From JABDGR01 sp964561455 (lineage in GTDB: Bacteria > Verrucomicrobiota > Verrucomicrobiia > Opitutales > JABDGR01), in NCBI GenBank assembly GCA_964561455.1, contig CAZLPS010000003.1, forward strand, positions 40,905-104,904: a stretch of DNA of 64,000 bases, read 5' to 3'. Position numbers and translations under genes: made by a program. This document shows, one piece after another, positions 25,961 to 35,703 of this stretch. The notes under the pieces are model-generated. The model had not been told where the DNA came from and did not search any database. It saw only the letters and a program-made list of their open reading frames with translations. Within the stretch, counting starts at the first letter, position 1; the number at the start of each line of letters is the position of its first letter.

Positions 25961-28897
25961 ATGAACACGCTCCGGAAATCACGCCGCACGCTGACCAACG
26001 CTCTGGCCCTCGCCGCCGGTTTGCTGGCTGGCGCCATGCTCACGCCCGCCTTGGTTCGCGCCCAAGCCGCCACACCTTCCGCCGACGCCCAGCAAAAGCT
26101 GGAACTCATGAATCAAGCAATTGATGCGGAAACCCAGGGTCATTACGCTGAGGCCAGGGATACGCTGGCCAAGATCATCGCCCTTGATCCGAAGAGCTCC
26201 AGTACCTCGGACATCCAGAGCCACATTGCCGAGTTGGACAAGGCCATTGCCAGCCAGGCCCAAGGCAAACCCACGCGTTACGACGTGGCTGGCACGAGTG
26301 CCGGCAGTGCGCCCATCGTGGTGACCCAATTGTCGGCGGAGCCCGCCCGAGTGGCCGCTGCGGTTGAGCCCGCGACTTCGGCCCCCGGTGCCGCTGCGGC
26401 CGCCAAGCCGGCCCCGCCGCCGACCCTCTCGGCTGAAGCGGCCGCCCAGACGAAGATTGAGCAGGAAAAGCAAGCCGGACAGCTGCGCGCCGCCGGCATG
26501 GCCATCGAAACGGCCAAGAAACTTTCCGCGGCCGGCCAGTTCGATGACGCCCGGGCCAAACTCGTTCAAGCCCAACAGGCATTGCCGAGCGGTATGTATT
26601 TCATGGCGGTGGATGCAGACATTAAGCAGGAAACGGCGATGACCTGGCTCGACCAGGCGAACGCCGCTCTCGCTGACAACCGATTCAAGGATGCTGACGA
26701 CGCGTTGGCCACTTATGTCAAGCTGGCTGGCGACAATGCCACCGCCAAGAAGATGAGCGCAGCCATCGCGGCGGCGCGCGTCAATCCCGCCCGGCAGCCT
26801 GTTGAGATCGTGGCCCCCGGGTTCGAGCAGAAGCAGGACAAGATCAATCTCCTTCTGGTGCAGGCGCGCGCCCAATATCTTTATGGCGACTATACTGATG
26901 CCCTGCAAACTTTTGACAAGGTCATCACTTACGCCCCGGACAATACGGAAGCGCAGGCTTATGTAAACCGGATCAATCAATTGCTCTATGACAGTTCGTA
27001 CATCTCGCACAACGCCACCCGCACCCAATTGCTCCAGGTGGTCAACGAAAACTGGCGCATGCCGAGTGTGTACAGCGGTGGAACGGAAGTGGACAGCGGC
27101 AAACAGGTGGTGTCTGCCGAACAGAAGAAACTGGACAGCATCACCATTCCGCTCATTAACATTGATATTCCGACGCCGCTGGACCAGGTGATCGCGACTT
27201 TGAAAGTATTGTCCCAGAAATATGATCCCGAAGGCAAGGGCCTGAATTTCTACGTGCAACCGCCGTCAAATGGCGCGGCCATGCCCAAGATTAAGCTGCT
27301 GGAAATGACGGACATCAGCCTGGCCCGGCTGGTGGACACGGCGTGCCGCGCTGCTAATTATGGCTATTTCATTGATAAAACCGTGGTCACGTTGAGCCAA
27401 AGCTCAAATGCGTCCATGCAGTCCGGGGAATTCGACCGCAGGACGATACCGATGAGCCTCGCAACCTATAACCGCTTGGTGACGGCTGGTAAAGGTGCGG
27501 CAGGCGCTAGCGACACGGGCTTGGCCCCGGCGTCCACTGGCGGTTCTCCGAACCCGACGGATGCGGCACCGGCAGCGAGCGCGTCCATCAGTGTGGACGA
27601 TCAAGCGTTGCGGGACTTTTTCGTGAAGACGGGCATTGATTTCCCCCCGGGCACCAGTCTGGCGTATGCGGACGGTTTTCTCTATGTGACCAATACGCCG
27701 CGCAACCTCGAGTCTTTGACGGCGTTCCTGCGGCGGTATAACACAGTCAAGCAGGTGGAAATCGAGACCCGCTTTTTGGATGTTTCCCAAGGCGCGCTCC
27801 AGGAGTTTAGCTCCCAGTGGAATGTGGCCAATGTGGCCGCGGGCCAGTCCAACAATTACCTGCGTTCGTCCGATCTCGCGGGAGATACGAATCTGCGGCA
27901 ATTGGGCAATGCCTTCCAATTGGGTAACAACGGTGCGGCGCCGACTGTGGTAACCGGATTGCAAACCACCACGACCAGCACGACGGCGGCTGGGACTACC
28001 ATTTCCGTCCCGACGTCGTTGCCGAATCTGACCATTCCGCAAACGATTCCCACCCTGCCAAACTCCATCAATGTGGGGAATAACAACACGAACGTCTTCA
28101 GTGGCGTGGTGAGCTGGCTGCAGGGGTACCGCATTAATTTGATGCTGAATGCCTTGGAACAGAAGCAGGGTGCGGATTTGATGAGCGCGCCCAAAGTGGT
28201 CGCGATGAACGGCATTGAAGCCTCCATCCTGGTGGCCCAGCGGTTGCGCTATCCGGAAACTTTCTCACCGATTCAATCGGCCGTAACCCAGGGGACGAGC
28301 GGCAATGGCGGCGGTGGTGGTGGCGGCGTCACCATCACGGCGGGAACACCCAATGGGTTCACTCCGCAAAACATTGGCGTGGAGATGCACGTCACGCCCC
28401 AGATTTATGACGATCAAACCATTGAGTTGGTGTTGCATCCCGTGGTAACGGAATTCGAAGGTTTCATCGAATATGGCGGCACATCGATCGCCATTCAGTC
28501 CGGCACGACGGCCAGCGTTCCGTCGGGCTTTATTCAGCCCATATTTGACGTCCGCGAAGTTGAGACAACGGTGACCATTTTTGACGGCGCCACTGTCGTG
28601 TTGGGTGGATTGACTCGCGATGAAGTCAAGACGGTGGACGACAAGATCCCGGTCTTGGGCGACATTCCGCTGTTGGGGCGGCTTTTCCAGTCCAAAGGCG
28701 AAACCTCGCAAAAGCGCAATTTGATGGTGTTCGTTACGGCGAATATTATCTCACCCCAAGGGTCACCGACTTACCAGTCGTTGCCCGGAGTGGCGCCGGG
28801 CGCGGTGTTTCAGAATCCGACGCTGGTAACGCCCAATCGGGCTATTCCCCGCCAGCCTGACCAACCGATTGTTCCGACTTCCAATGTTGGGCAGTAA
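25961..28897 (+). CDS. Type IV pilus secretin (Amuc_1098 family)
   Basis: 978 aa from MNTLRKSRRTLTNALALAAG; a GTG 54 bases upstream is less likely. Signal peptide to about residue 35. The N-terminal third has TPR-like repeats (LELMNQAIDAETQGHYAEAR; AQYLYGDYTDALQTF). N-domains follow from about 400. The secretin core ends with VTIFDGATVVLGGLTRDEV and DDKIPVLGDIPLLGRLF, the family signature. It forms the outer-membrane gate for the pilus. It is the last gene of the four-gene set and is followed by a strong hairpin. Confidence 0.9.
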   Translation: MNTLRKSRRTLTNALALAAGLLAGAMLTPALVRAQAATPSADAQQKLELMNQAIDAETQGHYAEARDTLAKIIALDPKSSSTSDIQSHIAELDKAIASQAQGKPTRYDVAGTSAGSAPIVVTQLSAEPARVAAAVEPATSAPGAAAAAKPAPPPTLSAEAAAQTKIEQEKQAGQLRAAGMAIETAKKLSAAGQFDDARAKLVQAQQALPSGMYFMAVDADIKQETAMTWLDQANAALADNRFKDADDALATYVKLAGDNATAKKMSAAIAAARVNPARQPVEIVAPGFEQKQDKINLLLVQARAQYLYGDYTDALQTFDKVITYAPDNTEAQAYVNRINQLLYDSSYISHNATRTQLLQVVNENWRMPSVYSGGTEVDSGKQVVSAEQKKLDSITIPLINIDIPTPLDQVIATLKVLSQKYDPEGKGLNFYVQPPSNGAAMPKIKLLEMTDISLARLVDTACRAANYGYFIDKTVVTLSQSSNASMQSGEFDRRTIPMSLATYNRLVTAGKGAAGASDTGLAPASTGGSPNPTDAAPAASASISVDDQALRDFFVKTGIDFPPGTSLAYADGFLYVTNTPRNLESLTAFLRRYNTVKQVEIETRFLDVSQGALQEFSSQWNVANVAAGQSNNYLRSSDLAGDTNLRQLGNAFQLGNNGAAPTVVTGLQTTTTSTTAAGTTISVPTSLPNLTIPQTIPTLPNSINVGNNNTNVFSGVVSWLQGYRINLMLNALEQKQGADLMSAPKVVAMNGIEASILVAQRLRYPETFSPIQSAVTQGTSGNGGGGGGGVTITAGTPNGFTPQNIGVEMHVTPQIYDDQTIELVLHPVVTEFEGFIEYGGTSIAIQSGTTASVPSGFIQPIFDVREVETTVTIFDGATVVLGGLTRDEVKTVDDKIPVLGDIPLLGRLFQSKGETSQKRNLMVFVTANIISPQGSPTYQSLPGVAPGAVFQNPTLVTPNRAIPRQPDQPIVPTSNVGQ

Positions 28898-28944
28898 AGA
28901 CGGATAAGACGGAATTAGGCAGATCGTTTTCAACTGTCATGGCG

Positions 28945-28973
28945 CAGGCTCCAGACCCAAGGTCTGGAGCCTG
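28945..28973. terminator. Strong hairpin after the pilus operon
   Basis: 13-bp perfect inverted repeat (CAGGCTCCAGACC / GGTCTGGAGCCTG) with a CAA loop, 47 bases after the secretin stop, followed by TGTTGTTCTTT. It may serve as a terminator for both flanking convergent genes. It may also be a dispersed palindrome. Confidence 0.6.
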
Positions 28974-29142
28974 TGTTGTTCTTTGGGGTCCAAACAGTAC
29001 TGATGCACAAGCGCCATTGCCCCGGTTTGACCTTATGACCAAGTGGACAGAATTGCCACGCAGCGTTGCATGGCCCGAGCCTTGGGTTGACGATGAATCT
29101 GAATCGGGCCGAGTTCCGACGAAGATTGGGAGCCCGAGTTCC

Positions 29143-29565
29143 TCATCCAAAAATCTCGTTCGCGGCGAAAAATCGTTGAATTTCAGCGGCGGCGGCGGCG
29201 GGGCTGTCAGAGGCGTGACAGATATTGGCCATTTTGTCAGTGCCCAAATCGCCGCGAATGGAACCTTTGGGGGCCTTGGCGGAGTCAGTGGGGCCGAGAA
29301 GCTCTCGCACCCGGTCCACGGCACGGTCGCCCTTGAGGACGAGAATGATCACCGGTCGTGAGCCCATGAATTTTTCAATTTCCGGGAAGAAAGGCATTTT
29401 GGCCAAATGGGCGTAATGATCGCGCAGCAACGCCGTTGTCAAGTGCAGCATCTTGCAGGCAACAATGGCAAAGCCCGCGCGTTCAAAACGTTCCAAAACG
29501 GTTCCGGCAGCGCCTTTGTTCAGGCAATCCGGCTTGAGAATGACCAGGGTTTTTTCGTCAGACAT
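29143..29565 (-). CDS. ndk: Nucleoside diphosphate kinase
   Basis: 140 aa with the NDK start EKTLVILKPDCLNKG and the active-site motif NICHASDSP (the His is phosphorylated), preceded by GTDKMA. It moves the terminal phosphate among nucleoside triphosphates. Length and motif are normal. One difference is Cys in place of the usual Val before the catalytic His. It stands alone, convergent with the pilus operon. Confidence 0.95.
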   Translation of the reverse strand: MSDEKTLVILKPDCLNKGAAGTVLERFERAGFAIVACKMLHLTTALLRDHYAHLAKMPFFPEIEKFMGSRPVIILVLKGDRAVDRVRELLGPTDSAKAPKGSIRGDLGTDKMANICHASDSPAAAAAEIQRFFAANEIFG

Positions 29566-29744
29566 GGGATGAAGGCTTCAAACAAGTAGCGGTTGGGCCG
29601 GGCAGCGGGCGGGCGACCTTGAAGGTGAACCAGCGTTGGCCACGGCAAACCTCCTAAGATGCCAGCCTTGGGGCAGTTATCAAGCCTCTTTCCGCGCTTG
29701 ACCAGAGGGCTTGTCACCGATTTGATACATTGCTTTTACCCCGC

Positions 29745-30305
29745 ATGAAACTCACCAAGTACGCTATCTACACCCTGTTTCCATTAACGCTGGCGCTCTT
29801 TTCGGGATGCGCACTCAAAAAGAAAAGTGCCGACGCCACGGCGCCAGCCGCAGCTGCGGCGGAAACACCTGCGTCAAAGCCCGCCAGGGAACCGGCGCCA
29901 CCGGTGTTCCAGGACGTTACCATCCGCTCGGTGCCGTCAGGCGCACGGGTATTGCTGGACGGCGCAGAAGTCGGCGTCACCCCGCTGATGGCCAAACTGA
30001 ACATTGCCTCCCGATATGACCTTACTTTGCTGCTGCCGAACTACCTGGCGAATACCCGGACGATTCAGAAGTCCGGGGTTGTTGCCGGCGGTATTTCATT
30101 GGGAAAGACTGGGTTAAGTTCCCATGCCGCGCCGGGCCTGCCGAGTGAGGTCAAGGTGTCGCTTTCGGTGGATAAAGACCCGGTCAAGGGGCTGAGCAGC
30201 GCGATAAAAGCGTTGGATTCGCAGCTCAAAGCCGGGCAAATTACGCCGGCCATTTATAAGGCAAAACTTGCGGAAGTTACTCGCTTCTACAGCGCGAGCA
30301 AGTAA
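29745..30305 (+). CDS. PEGA-domain lipoprotein
   Basis: 186 aa from MKLTKYAIYTLFPLTLALFS. The lipobox ends SGCA (Cys22). A Pro/Ala-rich linker leads to a PEGA domain (about 60-125), with the typical TIRSVPSGARVLLDGAEVGV and PLMAKLN. The C-terminal 35 residues form a SHOCT-like helix (LKAGQITPAIYKAKLAEVTR). PEGA domains are beta folds of surface or S-layer proteins. It lies only 11 bases upstream of gcvT, so the two may share a transcript despite unrelated roles. Confidence 0.8.
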   Translation: MKLTKYAIYTLFPLTLALFSGCALKKKSADATAPAAAAAETPASKPAREPAPPVFQDVTIRSVPSGARVLLDGAEVGVTPLMAKLNIASRYDLTLLLPNYLANTRTIQKSGVVAGGISLGKTGLSSHAAPGLPSEVKVSLSVDKDPVKGLSSAIKALDSQLKAGQITPAIYKAKLAEVTRFYSASK

Positions 30306-30316
30306 TTTGGGGTTAG

Positions 30317-31426
30317 ATGACTGACACCAATCTGCGGACCCCCCTCTATGGCTGGCACGCCCGTCATGGCGCGCGCTTTGTGCCATTTGGGGGTTGGGAG
30401 ATGCCCGTGCAGTATACGGGCATCCTGGACGAGCATCGCGCCACCCGTACCGCCGCGGGCCTGTTCGATGTTTCGCACATGGGCGAGGCCACCGTCTCCG
30501 GGGCGCAAGCGGCCCTGTTTTTGGACTATGTGGCTACCAACAGGGTGGGCGACCTGGCTGTGGGCCGCGCGCGTTATACCCTGCTCTGCGCTCCGGGTGG
30601 CGGGGTGGTGGACGACATCATCGTTTACCGCACGGGACCGCAGAGTTTTCTGCTATGCCTTAACGCTGGCAACACCCCCGGCGACATCGCCTGGCTCAGC
30701 GAACAGGCCAAGAGCTTCGATTGTATTTTTCGCAATGCCTCGGCCGATTATGCCCAACTGGCGCTGCAAGGGCCGCAGGCGGTGGAAATCGCCGCCAGGG
30801 TGGCGCCGCCCGCAGTGCATCTGGCGGATGTGCCGCGATTCAGTTTTGTCGAGATTTTACTCTCCGGCGCTCCCGTGTTGGCCAGCCGCACAGGTTATAC
30901 CGGGGAAGATGGTTTTGAGTTTTACCTCCGTCCAGATCAAGCGGAGCCCTTTGCCGACGCGCTGCTCAAGGTCGGCGCGGACTTGGGATTAAAGCCCTGC
31001 GGACTGGGTGCCCGCGACAGTTTGCGTCTTGAAGCCGGGTTGCCGCTTTACGGGCATGAAATCAGCCGGGAGATTTCCCCCCTGCAAGCTGGTCTGGGCT
31101 GGGCGGTGAAACTCGACAAGCCGGGTGGTTTCATCGGGCGCGATGCCCTCGCGGCCGAGGCTTTGGCCGGTCCGGCGCGCCGGGTGGTCTTTTTCATCCT
31201 GGATGACCGCCGCGTGGCGCGGGCAGACATGGTGGTGAGCGCTGGGGGCAAACCTGCCGGCAAAGTTCTTTCCGGCACAGTCTCGCCGATGATCAACCTG
31301 CCCATCGGCAGCGCGCTGGTGGAACGGGCCGCACTCGATTCTGGGGCGGCATTGACGGTGAACATTCGCGGATCCGAGGTTCCCCTGCGTCTCGCCAAGC
31401 CGCCATTGCACAAGTCGGCCAAATAG
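30317..31426 (+). CDS. gcvT: Glycine cleavage system T protein (aminomethyltransferase)
   Basis: 369 aa. N-terminal GFGGWEMP-like motif FVPFGGWEMPVQY with LFDVSHMG, and the GTGCG-like motif GLGARDSLRLEAGLPLYGHE. It transfers the methylene group from the H protein's aminomethyl-lipoate to tetrahydrofolate, releasing ammonia. gcvH follows 68 bases downstream. No gcvP is seen; the P protein must be encoded elsewhere. No glycine riboswitch is visible in the 11-base upstream gap. Confidence 0.95.
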   Translation: MTDTNLRTPLYGWHARHGARFVPFGGWEMPVQYTGILDEHRATRTAAGLFDVSHMGEATVSGAQAALFLDYVATNRVGDLAVGRARYTLLCAPGGGVVDDIIVYRTGPQSFLLCLNAGNTPGDIAWLSEQAKSFDCIFRNASADYAQLALQGPQAVEIAARVAPPAVHLADVPRFSFVEILLSGAPVLASRTGYTGEDGFEFYLRPDQAEPFADALLKVGADLGLKPCGLGARDSLRLEAGLPLYGHEISREISPLQAGLGWAVKLDKPGGFIGRDALAAEALAGPARRVVFFILDDRRVARADMVVSAGGKPAGKVLSGTVSPMINLPIGSALVERAALDSGAALTVNIRGSEVPLRLAKPPLHKSAK

Positions 31427-31494
31427 TTGGTAAAAATGAGTACGGTGCCATTTTTTGCTTCATCCTTCATCCCTCATCCTTCATCCTTCCGCCC

Positions 31495-31875
31495 ATGAGT
31501 TCCATTCCTGACGACCTTCGGTACACCAAAGACCACGAATGGCTAAAGCCTGCGGGCGACGGCACGGCGCTAGTCGGCATCACCGATTACGCGCAGACGA
31601 GCCTCGGCGACATTGTGTATGTCGAATTGCCCAAGGCGGGCGCGAAGTTTGAGGCGGGAGCGACCTTTGGGGTGGTGGAGTCGGTCAAGGCGGCTTCGGA
31701 TTTGTACATGCCCGTGGCGGCGGAAGTCATGGAGGCCAATTCGACACTGGAGTCCATGCCGGAACTGGTCAATGAAGTGCCTTATGGCGCCGGGTGGATA
31801 CTGCGGGTGAAATTGGCCGATCCCGCGGCGGTGGCGAAGCTGCTGGATGCGGCGGCGTACGCGAAACTTATTTGA
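31495..31875 (+). CDS. gcvH: Glycine cleavage system H protein
   Basis: 126 aa with the lipoyl-domain pattern and attachment Lys in VVESVKAASDLYMP. Starts MSSIPDDLRYTKDHEW, as usual for the family. The lipoate arm carries the aminomethyl group between the P, T and L proteins. Same strand as gcvT and probably in one operon. Confidence 0.95.
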   Translation: MSSIPDDLRYTKDHEWLKPAGDGTALVGITDYAQTSLGDIVYVELPKAGAKFEAGATFGVVESVKAASDLYMPVAAEVMEANSTLESMPELVNEVPYGAGWILRVKLADPAAVAKLLDAAAYAKLI

Positions 31876-31895
31876 ATTTTCTTCGGCTGGGTGGC

Positions 31896-32717
31896 TCAAG
31901 GGAGCTTGGCCGCCAGGAAACGGCGCAAGCCTTCCGCAAAGGCCGCGCGGTTTTCCAAATGGGCCATGTGGCCGGCTTGGGGAACCAGCAATAATTCAGC
32001 GTGAGGACAGGTCCGGCACATTTTCCTGGCCTCGGCCGTGTATTTTTCGTCATGGGCGCCTGCACAGACCAGTACCGGCAGATTCAGCTCGCCCAACCGA
32101 TCCCAGACCGGCTCGATGGCTCCCTGGCCAAAGTCCCGAAGACTCGCGACCAGTCCTTCCGCCCGCAAATGCATGCGACGGTCGCGCATGGCCGCTTGCC
32201 AGGCAACGGGGAGGCCTGATTGGGAGGCAATAAGGGGCCGGCGCTGCCAATCGTTCAAGAAGGCGGTGATACCACGAGCGAGGATTTGCCGGGCCTGCGC
32301 TTCATCGGCTAATCGCCGGGCGGCACGGGCGGCTGGGTCGGTTATTCCCGGCGAGGTTCCGATTAACACCAATGCGGCGAAGCGGCTTGGTCGGACCAGA
32401 GCATAACGCAGGGCCAGCCGGCCGCCGAGAGAATAGCCGAGCAAAACCAAGGGGCTGGCGGGTTGGGTTGGGATGACTGAACCAAGGTGGCGCAGCCCCG
32501 CATCCACGCGGCAATCGTCGCCGGGCGCACCCGGCGACGACGGGTCCGGTGCATGCCCCGGTAAATCCGGTGTAAGCCAGTTGAATTCGGGTAATGCTTC
32601 AGCCAGCGGCGCGAAATCACCGCCACCGCCGGTGAAGCCGTGCAGGGCTATGATCGCCGGAACACTTCCAGCCTTAAACGGTAATGAATGCATCACCATC
32701 CCCACACAACTAGGCAT
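31896..32717 (-). CDS. MenH-like alpha/beta hydrolase
   Basis: 273 aa at the longest start; internal ATGs at 32699 and 32693 are equally likely. Alpha/beta hydrolase fold: oxyanion region ALHGFTGGGGDF, nucleophile elbow GYSLGGR, catalytic Asp in CAGAHDEKY, and His in PQAGHMAHLENR. The opening LHGFTG and GYSLGGR match SHCHC synthase (MenH) of menaquinone synthesis, but no other men genes are nearby, so a general hydrolase is possible. It is convergent with gcvH. Confidence 0.78.
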   Translation of the reverse strand: MPSCVGMVMHSLPFKAGSVPAIIALHGFTGGGGDFAPLAEALPEFNWLTPDLPGHAPDPSSPGAPGDDCRVDAGLRHLGSVIPTQPASPLVLLGYSLGGRLALRYALVRPSRFAALVLIGTSPGITDPAARAARRLADEAQARQILARGITAFLNDWQRRPLIASQSGLPVAWQAAMRDRRMHLRAEGLVASLRDFGQGAIEPVWDRLGELNLPVLVCAGAHDEKYTAEARKMCRTCPHAELLLVPQAGHMAHLENRAAFAEGLRRFLAAKLP

Positions 32718-32758
32718 TTGGCCCGATAAACAAAAGCACTAAGCACCAAAACACTCTT

Positions 32759-33244
<486 letters not shown>

Positions 33245-33350
33245 GGGGAAAGGATGAGGGATGAAGGATGAGAGCGAAAGCCAAAAATCGTGTTTCTGCG
33301 GGTCCGAGACAATTTCAGGAATGGCCACCCCAGAGGTGGCTCGAAGGGCG

Positions 33351-33692
33351 CTAAAAAAGTTTTAAGTCGGCCACAGGGCGACCGCCGACTAAATGCTCTT
33401 GAATGATGCGTTCAAGATTGGCGGGGATGCAGGAATGGTACCAGATGCCCTCGGGATAAACCACGGCGATGGGGCCTTGTGTGCAGACGCGCAGACAGTT
33501 GGCCTTGGAGCGGGCAATGCCGCCGCGTTCGGACAGCCCAAGTTCCTTGAGCCGCTTTTTCAAATAATTCCAGGATTCGAGACCGGATTCCTTCGCACAA
33601 CACTTGGGCTCGGTTTGGTCGGCACATAGAAAGATATGGCGGCGAACAACGTCGAGGCCGTAACTCGCAGCGATTTCCTTGAGGTCGGGCAT
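33351..33692 (-). CDS. Thioredoxin-like [2Fe-2S] ferredoxin
   Basis: 113 aa. Four Cys in the pattern of thioredoxin-fold ferredoxins: IFLCADQTEPKCC, then NCLRVCTQGP. Similar to NuoE C-terminal domain and to stand-alone ferredoxins such as those annotated (2Fe-2S) ferredoxin domain protein. Electron carrier of unknown partner. The long GIW/H pattern at the end (YPEGIWYHSCIPANLERII) is typical of this stand-alone group. Confidence 0.85.
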   Translation of the reverse strand: MPDLKEIAASYGLDVVRRHIFLCADQTEPKCCAKESGLESWNYLKKRLKELGLSERGGIARSKANCLRVCTQGPIAVVYPEGIWYHSCIPANLERIIQEHLVGGRPVADLKLF

Positions 33693-33823
33693 GGGGGAAT
33701 AGTAAGGAAGCAGGATGAGGGATTAAGGCTGAATAGCAAGGCACCGGGTCTTTGCCATGGGCAGCCACGGAACTCTACAGCGACGGCATTGGAGCGGAAA
33801 GCGACGTCGGATAGTGGAAGAAT

Positions 33824-34477
33824 TCATCCTTCATCCCTCATCCTTCTCCGTTCATCCTTCTCCTGCGCCTTATACTCCTCGACCGGCAGTTTCATTTCGG
33901 CGAATTTGAGATAGAGCAGGCGGCTAATCCAGGCGTCGGTGGCGGCGTAGGTAACCTGGGGTTGGGACAAGTCCGGTCGTGCCCAATTGGTGACTTGAGC
34001 GCCCTTGGACACGCGGTAGCCAAGAAACATGGCGCTCAAATTACGCAGGCCGGTGTTGTTGATGTCGAGGTGGCGCGAGAAGTCGCTGATTTCGACGAAA
34101 TTCCTCGGTTCGAAAGCGTCGAGTTCCTGGAGTTTGCGGATGTCGTCGCGAATGGCCACGCCGGCCTTGCGGATGGAAGGATCGGAGAGCAGCGCGAGGA
34201 CCGGTTGCAAATTATCCAATTGATGTAGTTGAAAGAGGTAGACGCGTTCAGCGCCGGCGAGTTGCAGCAGGGCGACGGGATGGTTGTCACCACGACGGAA
34301 GGAAGGGCGAGATTCGGTATCGAAGCCGAGCAAGGTTTCATCGCGCAAATAGTCCACGGCGGCGTGGACTTCACGCGGGTGGGCGACCACGCTGATGGGG
34401 CCTTCATAGCGCGCGAGGGGCAGGGCATTGACCTGCTCCTTGGCAATGGTGGTGGGAAAAGGGGTCGGGCTGGGCAC
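33824..34477 (-). CDS. Ribonuclease D-like 3'-5' exonuclease
   Basis: 217 aa. DnaQ-type fold: motif I LGFDTESRPSF (Asp/Glu), motif II AGVAIRDDIRKLQ (Asp), and motif III ATDAWISRLLYLKF (with Tyr earlier in TYAATDAW). Matches DEDDy exonucleases such as the RNase D catalytic domain; HRDC domains of full RNase D are missing. It likely trims RNA 3' ends. The C-terminus is charged and repeat-derived (EKDERRRMRDEG). Confidence 0.87.
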   Translation of the reverse strand: MPSPTPFPTTIAKEQVNALPLARYEGPISVVAHPREVHAAVDYLRDETLLGFDTESRPSFRRGDNHPVALLQLAGAERVYLFQLHQLDNLQPVLALLSDPSIRKAGVAIRDDIRKLQELDAFEPRNFVEISDFSRHLDINNTGLRNLSAMFLGYRVSKGAQVTNWARPDLSQPQVTYAATDAWISRLLYLKFAEMKLPVEEYKAQEKDERRRMRDEG

Positions 34478-34602
34478 GGGAACGCGGATTAGAACGGTGA
34501 TGTTAGCGAACCTGGGGGAATAGAGAAGCTAGAAGTTGCCGCGGTCAGGATCTGAGCGGCTCGGTGCAGGGGATAAAGAAGCCAGCCCGGTGGGCATAAT
34601 GC

Positions 34603-35616
34603 TTACAATTCCACTTCCTGGCCGTCGTAGGCGAGAAAAACCTCCGCGGGAAATTTTCCGGGATGGCTTTGCCGGCGGCCGGCGTCCTGATGGTACAATT
34701 CGGCGTACATGCGGGTGTTGAAAAGCGCCTCATGCAACTCGACATCGCAGTGATGGGGGTCGTGGTGGAACAGGGCCAGACGTTTGACATGGGCGCGGGC
34801 GGCCAGCTCGACGCCAATGACGCTGCTGGAATGACCCCAATCGGCCTTGTCGAAAATTGCCTCCTCGAGGGAATACATGGCGTCAAAGACGAGCAGGTCA
34901 GCGTCGGCATACAAGTTCAGCAGCGGGTAGTCGGCGGCGGCGGCCTCGGCCTGCTTGTGCTCGCAATCGGTGGAATAGACAAAGACGCGGCCACCCTGCT
35001 CGCAACGATAGCCGTAGGAGACGCCGGGATGGTTTTGTTCGGCGAGGCGGACTTTCACGCCGGCGATGTCATGGGATTCGCCAGTGGCCAAATGCCGGTA
35101 GTTTATTTGGGCCTTGAGAAATTGATAGGGGACGGGAAAAAAGGGTGCGGCGAATTGGGCGCGCACGGCCTCTTCAATCTTGTCGTGCCCGCCATAGATG
35201 GTGACCTGCTGGCCGGCGGCATAGAGAGGATAAAAGAACGGCAGCCCCTGCAAATGGTCCCAATGAAAATGGGAGAGGAAGAGATGAAAATGCGTGCCCG
35301 CAGGAAAACTGGGATGGGAATCGCGCAGATGTTGCCGGCGGTAGGCATGGGCGAAATCCCGCAAGCCGGTACCCGCATCAAATAGAAAATAATCCGGGCT
35401 GTCGGTGCTCAACTGCACGCAGGCCGTGTTGCCGCCACTGGTGCCCCGCAGGGCAAACGGGAGGTGTTGATCCATCCAAGCGGCCAACGCGCCCTCGTCG
35501 GCCGGCAAATTTTGGCCGCGGCTCGCGGCGAGCGCCTGCACGACCTTGTCCCGCACTTGGGCGGAAGTAAGCGGCGTGGGCAGCGAGCCACGAGTTCCCC
35601 AAAACTTGATTTTCAT
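34603..35616 (-). CDS. MBL-fold metallohydrolase
   Basis: 337 aa. Starts MKIKFWGTRGSLPTP, typical of the RNase Z/PDE-like MBL branch. The metal site is LSHFHWDHLQGLPFF (HxHxDH). Further metal ligands are DCEH and FHHDPHHCD near the end. Similar to proteins described as cyclic-nucleotide phosphodiesterase or metal-dependent hydrolase; exact substrate unknown. No membrane segment. Confidence 0.85.
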   Translation of the reverse strand: MKIKFWGTRGSLPTPLTSAQVRDKVVQALAASRGQNLPADEGALAAWMDQHLPFALRGTSGGNTACVQLSTDSPDYFLFDAGTGLRDFAHAYRRQHLRDSHPSFPAGTHFHLFLSHFHWDHLQGLPFFYPLYAAGQQVTIYGGHDKIEEAVRAQFAAPFFPVPYQFLKAQINYRHLATGESHDIAGVKVRLAEQNHPGVSYGYRCEQGGRVFVYSTDCEHKQAEAAAADYPLLNLYADADLLVFDAMYSLEEAIFDKADWGHSSSVIGVELAARAHVKRLALFHHDPHHCDVELHEALFNTRMYAELYHQDAGRRQSHPGKFPAEVFLAYDGQEVEL

Positions 35617-35703
35617 AGCGTCCAGAGCGCTGCTATAATGTCATCCCCGCGACCGGGTGGCGAGATAAAAGACCGGGACGGCTGGGGAAAAGTCCGCACC
35701 CGA

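Noticed and set aside
30306..30316. Glycine riboswitch before gcvT
   Set aside because: Only 11 bases separate gcvT from the preceding gene; no room for a riboswitch.
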